Positions 26,283 to 33,448 of a stretch of DNA of 44,712 bases are shown one piece after another. The translations under genes were made by a program, and so were the position numbers. The notes beneath the pieces were generated by a model. That model made no database searches, was not told the origin of the DNA, and saw only the letters and a list, made by a program, of their open reading frames with translations. Position 1 is the first letter of the stretch. Every line of letters begins with the position of its first letter. This DNA is from Streptomyces blattellae (GTDB lineage: Bacteria > Actinomycetota > Actinomycetes > Streptomycetales > Streptomycetaceae), in contig NZ_WJBG01000122.1 of NCBI RefSeq assembly GCF_009709555.1, positions 1-44,712 on the forward strand. The letters are read 5' to 3'.

Positions 26283-27587
26283 TTGAACGTGCGGCCGATA
26301 TCGGGGGCGTCGGTTGACGCGCACGCGAGTGAGCCGGCTGGAGCGCTCCGGAGGCGAACGAGCCGACAAAGGGGGCGGCGCGGGAAAGCGGCGGTCGTGG
26401 TGTGCGGGCTGCTTCTCGCCGTCACCGCGTGCGGCGGGGGCGGCTCGGACTCGAAGTCCGGATCCGGCAAGGGCAAGGACTCCACCCAGACCGGGAGCCA
26501 GGCCGGGGGCCGGGCCGAGAGCAAGCAGTCGCAGGCCGTGGTGACGATAGCCCCGAAGGACGGCGCCAAGGCGGTCGACACCAACGGCGCCCTCAAGGTC
26601 AGCGCCGCCGAGGGCCAACTGACCGAGGTGCGGGTCGAGGACGCCGACGGCACCGAGATACCCGGGAAGATCACCGACGCCGGGGCGAGCTGGACGCCGT
26701 CCACGCATCTCGCCGCGTCCACCACCTACCAGGTCCACGCGGTCGCCGAGGACTCCGAGGGCCGTGCGGCCGCCGAGGACTCCAGCTTCACCACCCTGAC
26801 GCCGCAGAACACGTTCATCGGTGAGTTCACCCCCGAGGACGGCTCCAAGGTCGGCGTGGGAATGCCGTTCTCGATCCGCTTCACCCGGGGCATCACCGCC
26901 CCCGAGGACGTAGAGCGGGCCATCAAGATCAGGACTGAGCCCGCCGTCGACGTCGAGGGCCACTGGTTCGGCAACGACCGCCTCGACTTCCGTCCCGAGG
27001 AATACTGGAAGCCGGGCACCAAGGTCACCGTCGATCTCGACCTCGACGGCGTGGAGGGCCGCGACGGCGTCTACGGCGAGCAGGCCAAGACCGTCTCCTT
27101 CACCATCGGCCGCAGCCAGGTCTCGGTCGTCGACGTCAAGAAGCGCACCATGGAGGTCGAGCGGGACGGCAAGGTCATCAGGACGATCCCCGTCACCACC
27201 GGCAAGCCCGGCTACGACACCTGGAACGGCCAGATGGTCATCACCGAGCAGCTCACGGTGACCCGGATGAACGGCGAGACCGTCGGCTACGGCGGCGAGT
27301 ACGACATCAAGGACGTCCCGCACGCCCAGCGCCTCACCACCTCCGGCACCTTCATCCACGGCAACTACTGGGGCGGCGACGCCTTCGGCAACTACAACGC
27401 CAGCCACGGCTGCATCGGCCTGCGCGACGTCCGCGGCGGCTACGACAGCGGCGTCCCGGCGGCCTGGTTCTTCGACAACTCGATGATCGGCGACGTGGTG
27501 GTGGTGAAGAACTCCAACGACAGGATCGTCGACCCGGACAACGGTCTCAACGGCTGGAACATGTCGTGGGAGAAGTGGACCTCGTAG
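26283..27587 (+). CDS. L,D-transpeptidase lipoprotein (Ig-like + YkuD), second copy
   Basis: 434 residues. TTG 26283 is chosen because AGGGGAGA stands seven bases upstream. A long positively charged N terminus precedes the lipobox (LLLAVTAC, Cys 50), followed by a Gly/Ser/Lys linker. Two Ig-like segments (IAPKDGAKAVDTNGALKV; FTPEDGSKVGVGMPFSIRF) and a YkuD catalytic domain with FIHGNYWGGD...NASHGC, then IGLRD, are seen. It ends in DNGLNGWNMSWEKW. About the same architecture as the preceding gene, so an old tandem duplication. The role is 3-3 peptidoglycan crosslinking at the outer membrane face. A strong terminator follows 15 bp after the stop. Confidence 0.94.
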   Translation: MNVRPISGASVDAHASEPAGALRRRTSRQRGRRGKAAVVVCGLLLAVTACGGGGSDSKSGSGKGKDSTQTGSQAGGRAESKQSQAVVTIAPKDGAKAVDTNGALKVSAAEGQLTEVRVEDADGTEIPGKITDAGASWTPSTHLAASTTYQVHAVAEDSEGRAAAEDSSFTTLTPQNTFIGEFTPEDGSKVGVGMPFSIRFTRGITAPEDVERAIKIRTEPAVDVEGHWFGNDRLDFRPEEYWKPGTKVTVDLDLDGVEGRDGVYGEQAKTVSFTIGRSQVSVVDVKKRTMEVERDGKVIRTIPVTTGKPGYDTWNGQMVITEQLTVTRMNGETVGYGGEYDIKDVPHAQRLTTSGTFIHGNYWGGDAFGNYNASHGCIGLRDVRGGYDSGVPAAWFFDNSMIGDVVVVKNSNDRIVDPDNGLNGWNMSWEKWTS

Positions 27588-27601
27588 CCCTCTTCCGGTA
27601 C

Positions 27602-27635
27602 GCGGGCCCGGTGTGACTCAATGCACCGGGCCCGC
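27602..27635 (+). terminator. Strong hairpin terminator
   Basis: A perfect 12-bp stem (GCGGGCCCGGTG / CACCGGGCCCGC) with a 10-base loop, right after the L,D-transpeptidase stop. No T-run. Confidence 0.88.
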
Positions 27636-27663
27636 TGTCGTTAGTCCCCGTTAACCTGCTGCC

Positions 27664-28431
27664 ATGACCGTGAACCTCGAAGTCGCCGAAGGTGTGGGCA
27701 CCCTCCGCCTCGACCGCCCTCCGATGAACGCGCTGGACGTCGCCACCCAGGACCGCCTCAAGGAACTCGCCGAGGAGGTCACCCGGCGCGAGGACGTACG
27801 CGCCGTGGTGATCTACGGCGGCGAGAAGGTGTTCGCGGCCGGCGCGGACATCAAGGAGATGCAGGTGATGGACCACACCGCGATGGTCCTGCGCGCCCGC
27901 GCCCTGCAGGACTCCTTCACCGCCGTGGCCCGTATCCCCAAGCCGGTCGTCGCCGCCGTCACCGGCTACGCCCTCGGCGGCGGCTGCGAGTTGGCGCTCT
28001 GCGCCGACTACCGCATCGCCGGGGAGAACGCCAAGCTGGGCCAGCCGGAGATCCTGCTCGGCCTGATCCCGGGCGCCGGCGGCACCCAGCGCCTGGCCCG
28101 GCTGGTCGGCCCGTCCAAGGCGAAGGACCTGATCTTCACGGGCCGTCAGGTCAAGGCCGACGAGGCGCTGACGCTCGGCCTGGTGGACCGGGTGGTGCCG
28201 GCCGCCGAGGTGTACGAGGCGGCGCACGCCTGGGCGGCGAAGCTGGCGCAGGGTCCCGCGATCGCCCTGCGCGCGGCGAAGGAGTCCATCGACACGGGCC
28301 TGGAGACGGACATCGACACCGGCCTGGCGGTGGAACGGAACTGGTTCGCAGGCCTGTTCGCCACGGAGGACCGGGAGCGCGGCATGCGCAGCTTCGTCGA
28401 GGAGGGGCCAGGGAAGGCGAAGTTCCGGTAA
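27664..28431 (+). CDS. Enoyl-CoA hydratase/isomerase family protein
   Basis: 255 residues, crotonase fold, presumably hydrating 2-enoyl-CoA in fatty-acid or amino-acid breakdown. Oxyanion-hole segments are [10 protein letters not shown] and [12 protein letters not shown]. The first catalytic Glu is in [19 protein letters not shown]. The second Glu of classical crotonase (AMEMVLTG in the rat enzyme) is Asp here (AKDLIFTG), so true hydratase activity is likely but not certain. ATG start, separate transcription unit after the terminator at 27602-27635. The C terminus ([12 protein letters not shown]) is normal for the family. Confidence 0.93.
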   Translation: MTVNLEVAEGVGTLRLDRPPMNALDVATQDRLKELAEEVTRREDVRAVVIYGGEKVFAAGADIKEMQVMDHTAMVLRARALQDSFTAVARIPKPVVAAVTGYALGGGCELALCADYRIAGENAKLGQPEILLGLIPGAGGTQRLARLVGPSKAKDLIFTGRQVKADEALTLGLVDRVVPAAEVYEAAHAWAAKLAQGPAIALRAAKESIDTGLETDIDTGLAVERNWFAGLFATEDRERGMRSFVEEGPGKAKFR

Positions 28432-28715
28432 ATCTCTTCCCAAACTCCCCGCAGCGCCTTGCAATTGACGCGATGTCTCATCAAGGTCCCTCGATGGGGC
28501 GGTTTATGGGAGCCTTAAGGCAACCTTAAGCCTGCCTTGTCGAGGGAGCCTGTCGATTGCCTCCAATCGAGCCTGCGCCGCAGTTCAGCGGGGCTGTAAC
28601 CGGCTCCGAACTGCCCTTGGCATATGCCGATCCACCGGTGCGGAATGGGGGATTCCGGGGGGCGTATTCCGCGGAGACGCCCCCGGAGGGCGTTCGGGGC
28701 CGCCATGATGGGGGC

Positions 28716-29219
28716 ATGGCGGGGCTGGAGGGCATCGAACAGCCGCGGGGACAGGGCCGTGCGACCGCGGCGCGCTGGTCGCCGACGGCCGAGGACGAAC
28801 ACGCTCTCAAAGTAATGGAGTTGTTCGGCAATCCGACGGAGTCGGAGGTGCCGCTGCCGTCCCGCCCCGAGTCCGCGGCCACGGCGCGCAGACTGACCCA
28901 GGTCGTCGTACTGCGTCACTGGGGGCTCACCCCCAAGATGACGGAGGACGCGGTCCTGCTCGTGTCGGAACTCGTCGGCAATGCCGTACGGCACACCGGC
29001 GCCCGGGTCTTCGGACTGCGCCTGCGCCGCCGCCGGGGCTGGATCCGCGTCGAGGTCCGCGACCCCTCCCGGGGGCTGCCCTGTCTCATGCCGGTCCAGG
29101 AGATGGATGTCAGCGGGCGAGGGCTGTACCTCGTCGACAAGCTCTCCGACCGGTGGGGCGTGGATCTGCTGCCGCGCGGGAAGACGACGTGGTTCGAGAT
29201 GCGGGTCGCCGACAGATGA
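28716..29219 (+). CDS. Anti-sigma-type ATP-binding protein (HATPase_c)
   Basis: 167 residues from ATG 28716. It is the small stand-alone GHKL ATPase common in Streptomyces and related to anti-sigma factors such as SpoIIAB/RsbW. Seen: the N box ELVGNAVRHTG, the G1-like DPSRGLP and the G2-like SGRGLYLVDKLSDRWG. By family it would bind a sigma factor or an anti-anti-sigma partner; no partner gene is adjacent here. The SpoIIE-type phosphatase at 38864 is a possible functional relative but is distant. The TGA stop is followed after one base by a large 25-bp tandem repeat. A 284-bp leader precedes the gene; I see no clear promoter in it. Confidence 0.9.
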   Translation: MAGLEGIEQPRGQGRATAARWSPTAEDEHALKVMELFGNPTESEVPLPSRPESAATARRLTQVVVLRHWGLTPKMTEDAVLLVSELVGNAVRHTGARVFGLRLRRRRGWIRVEVRDPSRGLPCLMPVQEMDVSGRGLYLVDKLSDRWGVDLLPRGKTTWFEMRVADR

Positions 29220-29220
29220 C

Positions 29221-29420
29221 CGCCGCCGTGGACCGGCCCGTGGGCCGCCGCCGTGGACCGGCCCGTGGGCCGCCGCCGTGGACCGGCCCGTGGGCCGCCG
29301 CCGTGGACCGGCCCGTGGGCCGCCGCCGTGGACCGGCCCGTGGGCCGCCGCCGTGGACCGGCCCGTGGGCCGCCGCCGTGGACCGGCCCGTAGGCCGCCG
29401 CCGTAAACCGGCCCGTCGAC
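29221..29420. repeat. 25-bp tandem repeat, about eight units (minisatellite)
   Basis: The unit starts CGCCGCCGTGGACCGG and ends CCCGTGGGC. Six units are identical, the seventh has one change (TAGGC) and the eighth is diverged (29396-29420). Each unit junction holds CGGCCC-GT-GGGCCG, an inverted repeat that can form a small hairpin. It begins one base after the ATPase stop codon. The period is not a multiple of three, so no stable protein repeat is encoded; translation in each frame cycles through three Pro/Arg/Gly-rich peptides. Confidence 0.95.
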
Positions 29421-29448
29421 TGCGCCGTCAACCCGTCGCTGACCACAC

Positions 29449-29508
29449 GCTGACCGCGCCGCTGACCGCGCCGCTGACCGCGTCGTTGACCACACCGTTT
29501 ACCCGACC
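29449..29508. repeat. Degenerate 12-bp tandem repeat
   Basis: Units of the type GCTGACCGCGCC repeated about five times with increasing divergence (GTTGACCACACC, GTTTACCCGACC). It follows the 25-bp array and stops about 75 bp before the deacetylase-like gene. The TTGAC cores resemble -35 boxes, but this is probably a by-product of the repeat. Confidence 0.7.
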
Positions 29509-29582
29509 TTGACCCTGCCTTGACTGCACCGCCAACCGGATCAATCGCGAGTTTTCGGGCATAACGCCTCTTAAATGGTGCG

Positions 29583-30353
29583 GTGACCACCACCGACCGA
29601 CGGGCGGCGCTGCGTGCCGGCGCCGCCCTCGTTGCCGCCGCGGGCGGGCTCGCCGCCGGGTGCGGTGCCGCACCCGGCGCCACAGCTCAGCACACCCGCC
29701 CGCCCCGCCCGTCCGCCCGACCCCCCGCTCCGGGCCCCCGCCGCTTCCCCCGGCACCCCGCCCAGATCGCCCACGGCCCCCGCGACCGCCCCCGCGTCGC
29801 CCTCACCTTCCATGGCGCCGGCGACCCCGCCATCGCCCGTTCCCTGCTCGGCGCGGCCGAGCGGCACGGCGCCCGGGTCACCGTGCTCGCCGTCGGTACC
29901 TGGCTGGACGAACACCCGGAGCTGGCCCGCCGCATCCTCGACGGCGGCCACGACCTCGGCAACCACACCCAACGGCACCTGGACATCAACGCCATGTCCG
30001 AGGCCGAGGCGCACGCCGAGATCAGCGAATGCGGCGAGCGGCTGCGGCGGCTGACCGGATCGATCGGCACCTGGTTCCGCCCGTCCCGCGCCGCGCGGGC
30101 CTCCCCGCTCGTAGCACGGCTGGCCCGCACCGCGGGCTACCCCCACGTCCTCTCCTACGACGTGGACTCCCTCGACTTCACCTCGCCCGGCCCCGACGCC
30201 GTCACGGGCAACGTCATGGGCGGGATCCGGGGCGGATCGATCGTGAGCCTGCACTTCGGCTACGCGGACACGGTCGCCGCGCTCCCCGCCGTACTGGAAG
30301 AACTCGACCACCGCCGACTGCGCGCGGTCACCACCACGGAGCTGCTGAGCTGA
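29583..30353 (+). CDS. NodB-like polysaccharide deacetylase family lipoprotein, altered motif 1
   Basis: 256 residues from GTG 29583. The N terminus has a twin-Arg-like signal (DRRAALRAGAALVAAAG) and a lipobox (GLAAGC), so a Tat-exported lipoprotein is likely. A Pro-rich spacer is followed by a NodB fold. Motif 2 is intact (GNHTQRHLD) and WFRPSRAARAS resembles motif 3. The first motif, normally TFDDGP with the catalytic base and a metal Asp, reads TFHGAGD. I remember this variant from other Streptomyces, so it is a lineage trait, not an error. Deacetylation is therefore doubtful; sugar binding or another hydrolysis is possible. The stop overlaps the next gene's ATG by one base. Confidence 0.85.
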   Translation: MTTTDRRAALRAGAALVAAAGGLAAGCGAAPGATAQHTRPPRPSARPPAPGPRRFPRHPAQIAHGPRDRPRVALTFHGAGDPAIARSLLGAAERHGARVTVLAVGTWLDEHPELARRILDGGHDLGNHTQRHLDINAMSEAEAHAEISECGERLRRLTGSIGTWFRPSRAARASPLVARLARTAGYPHVLSYDVDSLDFTSPGPDAVTGNVMGGIRGGSIVSLHFGYADTVAALPAVLEELDHRRLRAVTTTELLS

Positions 30354-31528
30354 TGCACCGGAACCTCGTCAAACGCACCCTGATGGCGGGCGCCGCCCTC
30401 GCCGCGCTCGCCGCCTGCGGCACCGAGTCCGCGGACCGGGCGCCGAAGGCCCTCAACACCAAGGCGGCCGTACCCGCGCCGCCGAAGAAGACCGTCCAGG
30501 GCCTGCCCGGCATGCCGCCGGTCCTCGACCCGAAAGACGTCTACGCGGCAGACCGACCCAATCAACTCTCGCCGGTGGTCAAGGACTTCCCGTCCCGGGT
30601 CTACGTCCCCAACACCGAGTCCGACACGGTCTCGGTCATCGACCCGAAGACGTACGAGATCATCGAGACGATCCCGGTCGGCCGCCAGCCCCAGCACGTC
30701 GTCCCGTCCTGGGACATGAAGACCCTCTGGGTCAACAACAACCGCGGCCACACCCTCACCCCCATCGACCCGAAGACCGGCAAGGCGGGCAAGGAGGTCG
30801 AGGTCCACGACCCGTACAACCTCTACTTCACGCCCAACGGCAAGTACGCCGTCGTCATGGCCTCCCTCGACCGCGAACTCGTCTTCCGCGACCCGCACAC
30901 CATGGAGCGGATCAAGACCGAACCGGTCACCTGCTACGGCGTCAACCACGCCGACTTCTCCGCCGACGGCAAGTACTTCATCGTCTCCTGCGAGTTCAGC
31001 GGTGAGCTGCTGAAGGTCGACACGGAGAAGATGGAGGTCGTCGGGCAGCAGAAGCTTCCCTTCGACGGCGCCATGCCGCAGGACGTGAAGATCTCCCCGG
31101 ACGGCAAGAGGTTCTACATCGCCGACATGATGGCCGACGGCATGTGGATGCTGGACGGCGAGAAGTTCACCGAGCCCACCCTCCTGCCCACCGGCAAGGG
31201 CTGCCACGGGCTGTACGTCAGCCGGGACTCCCGCGAGATGTACGTCTCCAACCGTGGCGAGGGCTCCGTCTCCGTCTTCGACTTCACCCAGAACAAGGTC
31301 ACCAAGAAGTGGCACCTGCCCGACGGCGGCAGCCCCGACATGGGCGGCGTCTCCGCCGACGGCAAGGTCCTGTGGCTGTCCGGCCGGTACGACGCCGAGG
31401 TCTACGCCATCGACACCCGCACCGGCACCCAGCTCGCCCGCATCCCGGTCGGCGCCGGTCCGCACGGCCTCGCGGTCTACCCGCAGCCGGGCCGCTACTC
31501 ACTGGGCCACACGGGCATCTTCCGGTGA
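30353..31528 (+). CDS. YncE-like beta-propeller lipoprotein
   Basis: 391 residues. A lipoprotein signal (LMAGAALAALAAC) and a linker precede a seven-bladed YVTN-type propeller. Blade markers are SRVYVPNTESDTVSVIDPKT, GRQPQHVVPSWDMKTLWV, FTPNGKYAVVMAS, ISPDGKRFYIADMM, REMYVSNRGEGSVSVFD and AEVYAIDTRTGTQL. Similar folds bind ligands or haem-like groups (NirF/NirN), but the enzyme function is unknown. The ATG shares one base with the stop of the NodB-like gene (TGATG), so both extracytoplasmic lipoproteins are translationally coupled and probably act together at the cell surface. Confidence 0.9.
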   Translation: MHRNLVKRTLMAGAALAALAACGTESADRAPKALNTKAAVPAPPKKTVQGLPGMPPVLDPKDVYAADRPNQLSPVVKDFPSRVYVPNTESDTVSVIDPKTYEIIETIPVGRQPQHVVPSWDMKTLWVNNNRGHTLTPIDPKTGKAGKEVEVHDPYNLYFTPNGKYAVVMASLDRELVFRDPHTMERIKTEPVTCYGVNHADFSADGKYFIVSCEFSGELLKVDTEKMEVVGQQKLPFDGAMPQDVKISPDGKRFYIADMMADGMWMLDGEKFTEPTLLPTGKGCHGLYVSRDSREMYVSNRGEGSVSVFDFTQNKVTKKWHLPDGGSPDMGGVSADGKVLWLSGRYDAEVYAIDTRTGTQLARIPVGAGPHGLAVYPQPGRYSLGHTGIFR

Positions 31529-31609
31529 GGTAACGGCAGTTGGGCGGACACGCCGCCGTACGAGTGAAGGTCCACGCTCCGCCGCCGCAGACACGGAATC
31601 GTGCCCCGC

Positions 31610-32209
31610 ATGATCACAACTCGTCTGCGGCGGCGGGCTGTTGCCGCCGTCCTGTCTCTGGCGGCCGTCCTCGTCACGACCGCCGCCACAGTCCCGACCG
31701 CGACCACCGCGGCGAAGGCCGCCGCCCCCGTCTGTCCCCAGCTCCACGACCCGGTCAAGGCCGCCGCCGACCGCCGCGTCGACATCGCCCGCATCACGCC
31801 CGAGCCGGTCTGGCGCAAGACCTGCGGCACGCTGTACCGCGCCGACGGCCGCGGGCCTTCGGTGGTCTTCGAGGAAGGCTTCCTGCCCAAGGACGTCAAC
31901 GGCCAGTACGACATCGAGAAGTACGTCCTCGTCAACCAGCCCTCGCCCTACGTCTCGACGACGTACGACCACGACCTGTACAAGACGTGGTGGAAGTCGG
32001 GCTGGAACTACTACATCGACGCCCCCGGCGGCATCGACGTCAACAAGACGATCGGCGACACCCACAAGTGGGCCGAACAGGTCGAGGTCGCCTTCCCCGG
32101 CGGTATCCACCGGAAGTACATCATCGGCGTCTGCCCGGTGAACAAGACGACCAAGGTCGAGATCATGAGCGGCTGCCAGAGCAACCCGCACTACGAGGCC
32201 TGGCACTGA
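31610..32209 (+). CDS. Secreted ScARP/Scabin-like mono-ADP-ribosyltransferase
   Basis: 199 residues from ATG 31610 (a GTG at 31601 is possible). A signal peptide (TTRLRRRAVAAVLSLAAVLV, cut near AKA-AA) sends it outside. The catalytic layout is that of the pierisin-like R-S-E group: Arg in GTLYRADGR, STT in YVSTTYDHD and Gln-x-Glu in QVEVAFPGGI. WRKTCGTLYR, VFEEGFLP and APGGIDVN are typical. Family members ScARP (S. coelicolor, SCO5461 as I recall) and Scabin transfer ADP-ribose to guanine bases of nucleosides or DNA. No immunity gene is obvious, as expected for a secreted enzyme. A terminator follows directly. A position next to the EF-hand gene matches S. coelicolor order as I remember it. 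Confidence 0.9.
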   Translation: MITTRLRRRAVAAVLSLAAVLVTTAATVPTATTAAKAAAPVCPQLHDPVKAAADRRVDIARITPEPVWRKTCGTLYRADGRGPSVVFEEGFLPKDVNGQYDIEKYVLVNQPSPYVSTTYDHDLYKTWWKSGWNYYIDAPGGIDVNKTIGDTHKWAEQVEVAFPGGIHRKYIIGVCPVNKTTKVEIMSGCQSNPHYEAWH

Positions 32210-32215
32210 GCGATA

Positions 32216-32248
32216 TCCGGCCCCTGCCGATCCGCAGCGGGGGCCGGA
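32216..32248 (+). terminator. Terminator after the ADP-ribosyltransferase
   Basis: A 9-bp perfect stem (TCCGGCCCC / GGGGCCGGA) with a 15-base loop, starting 7 bp after the stop. Confidence 0.75.
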
Positions 32249-32268
32249 CGTGCCGCCGCACTCGACCG

Positions 32269-32301
32269 CCTGGAGTCCGCCTGGAGTCCGCCCGGAGTCC
32301 G
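32269..32301 (+). repeat. Three 11-bp direct repeats upstream of the EF-hand gene
   Basis: CCTGGAGTCCG, CCTGGAGTCCG, CCCGGAGTCCG, followed by a partial fourth. It ends 87 bp before the GTG at 32389. The period is the same as at 26128-26160 but the sequence is unrelated. Confidence 0.7.
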
Positions 32302-32388
32302 CCTGGGTGGTCGCTGCGCTGCGTCATCGAGTCGCCCGATAATCTGAGCCCCGCACACACGGAACATGCATGACGAAGGGGCGGATCG

Positions 32389-32601
32389 GTGGCGGACATC
32401 GACGAAGCACGCAAGCAGTTCGAGCGGATCGATACGGACGGTGACGGCTTCATCACCGCAGCCGAGTTCAAGGCCGCCCTCGCCCAGGGCGGCGACTGGC
32501 ACGTCACCGAGACGGTCGCCGAGGTGATCATCGCCAGTCGCGACCTCAACGGTGACAAGGTCCTGTCGTTCGACGAATTCTGGGCCTACCTGAACAAGTG
32601 A
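32389..32601 (+). CDS. cabD: Two-EF-hand calcium-binding protein, CabD-like
   Basis: 70 residues, GTG start with AAGGGG seven bases upstream. Two complete EF-hand loops are seen: DTDGDGFITAAE and DLNGDKVLSFDE, each with the expected acidic ligands and the terminal Glu. Helices (KQFERI; FKAALAQGG; VAEVIIAS; FWAYL) flank them. No signal peptide, so it is cytosolic. It is of the same length and layout as CabD of S. coelicolor (SCO5464 as I recall), a proposed calcium sensor or buffer; the symbol is given on that basis. A small hairpin terminator follows, and 11-bp direct repeats lie upstream. Confidence 0.9.
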   Translation: MADIDEARKQFERIDTDGDGFITAAEFKAALAQGGDWHVTETVAEVIIASRDLNGDKVLSFDEFWAYLNK

Positions 32602-32610
32602 CGTCGGTGA

Positions 32611-32646
32611 GGGGCGCCGGTCCGGAAGGAAACGGGCGGGCGCCCC
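32611..32646 (+). terminator. Terminator after the EF-hand gene
   Basis: An 8-bp stem (GGGGCGCC / GGCGCCCC) with a 20-base loop, 9 bp after the stop. Confidence 0.6.
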
Positions 32647-32698
32647 TTCGTCACGTCTGCCGGAATAGTCCACCCCGCGCCGGGGTTATCGCCTCCTG

Positions 32699-32739
32699 TC
32701 AGGCGAACTGTCAGGCGAACTGTCAGGCGAACTGTCAGG
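32699..32739 (+). repeat. 12-bp tandem repeat upstream of the F420/NADP-type oxidoreductase
   Basis: TCAGGCGAACTG repeated three times exactly, plus the first five bases of a fourth. It ends 25 bp before the ATG at 32765, so it must lie within the leader or core promoter of that gene. Confidence 0.88.
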
Positions 32740-32764
32740 AGCACCAGACCCGGAAGGCCCTGTC

Positions 32765-33427
32765 ATGAAGATCGGCATCATCGGCGCGGGCAACATCGGC
32801 GGCAACCTCGCCCGGCGGCTCACCGCCCTCGGTCACGACGTCTCCGTGGCCAACTCCCGCGGACCCCACACACTCACCGCGCTCGCCGAGGAAACCGGCG
32901 CCACGCCCGTCAGGGTCGAGCAGGCCGCGCAGGGTGCGGAGATCGTCGTGATCACGGTCCCCGTGCGAGCGGTCCCGGACCTGCCGGCCGGGCTGCTGGA
33001 CGGGGCGGCGGACGGGCTCGCCGTCATCGACACCGACAACTACTACCCCCGGCAGCGGGACGGCAGGATCGCCGCCATCGAGGACGAGGGCCTCACCGAG
33101 AGCCGCTGGACGGAACGGAACATCGGCCACGCCGTGATCAAGGCCTTCAACGGCACCTACGCCCAGGACCTCCTGGAGCGCCCGCGCCCCGCCGGCGACC
33201 CCGACCGCATGGCCCTGCCCGTCGCGGGCGACGACGAGGTCGCCAAGCGGAAAGTGCGGGCCCTGATCGACGACCTCGGCTTCGACACGGTCGACGCCGG
33301 CGGCATCGACGACTCCTGGCGCCAGCAGCCCGACACCCCCGTGTACGGACTGCGGGCGGGTGCCGAGGCGGTCACCAAGGCCCTGGCAGAGGCGTCACGC
33401 GAACGCCCGGCGACGTTCCGCGGCTGA
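32765..33427 (+). CDS. NADPH-dependent F420 reductase-like NAD(P)-binding oxidoreductase
   Basis: 220 residues. The Rossmann start MKIGIIGAGNIGGNLARRL has the GxGxxG fingerprint, and VANSRGP at the second strand end fits NADP preference. VVITVPVRAVPDL and VIDTDNYYPRQRDG resemble the F420-dependent NADP reductase / YahK-like group often annotated as NAD(P)-binding domain oxidoreductase. The Ser-Trp-Arg-Gln segment (DDSWRQQPDTPVYG) closes the C-terminal lid. Whether F420 is the true partner is not proven. The ATG lies 25 bp from a 12-bp tandem repeat, with CGGAAGG as the likely ribosome-binding site. It converges with the GH25 gene, 21 bp apart. Confidence 0.85.
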   Translation: MKIGIIGAGNIGGNLARRLTALGHDVSVANSRGPHTLTALAEETGATPVRVEQAAQGAEIVVITVPVRAVPDLPAGLLDGAADGLAVIDTDNYYPRQRDGRIAAIEDEGLTESRWTERNIGHAVIKAFNGTYAQDLLERPRPAGDPDRMALPVAGDDEVAKRKVRALIDDLGFDTVDAGGIDDSWRQQPDTPVYGLRAGAEAVTKALAEASRERPATFRG

Positions 33428-33448
33428 CGCCCCGCCCCCAGGGACGGG

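Noticed and set aside
29221..29510. CRISPR array
   Set aside because: The repeats are contiguous without spacers, and no cas genes are in the window.
29153..29512. Open frame through the 25-bp repeat encoding Pro/Arg/Gly-rich repeats
   Set aside because: The period is not a multiple of three, there is no ribosome-binding site and the start lies inside the ATPase gene; the frame is open because the unit has no stop codon.
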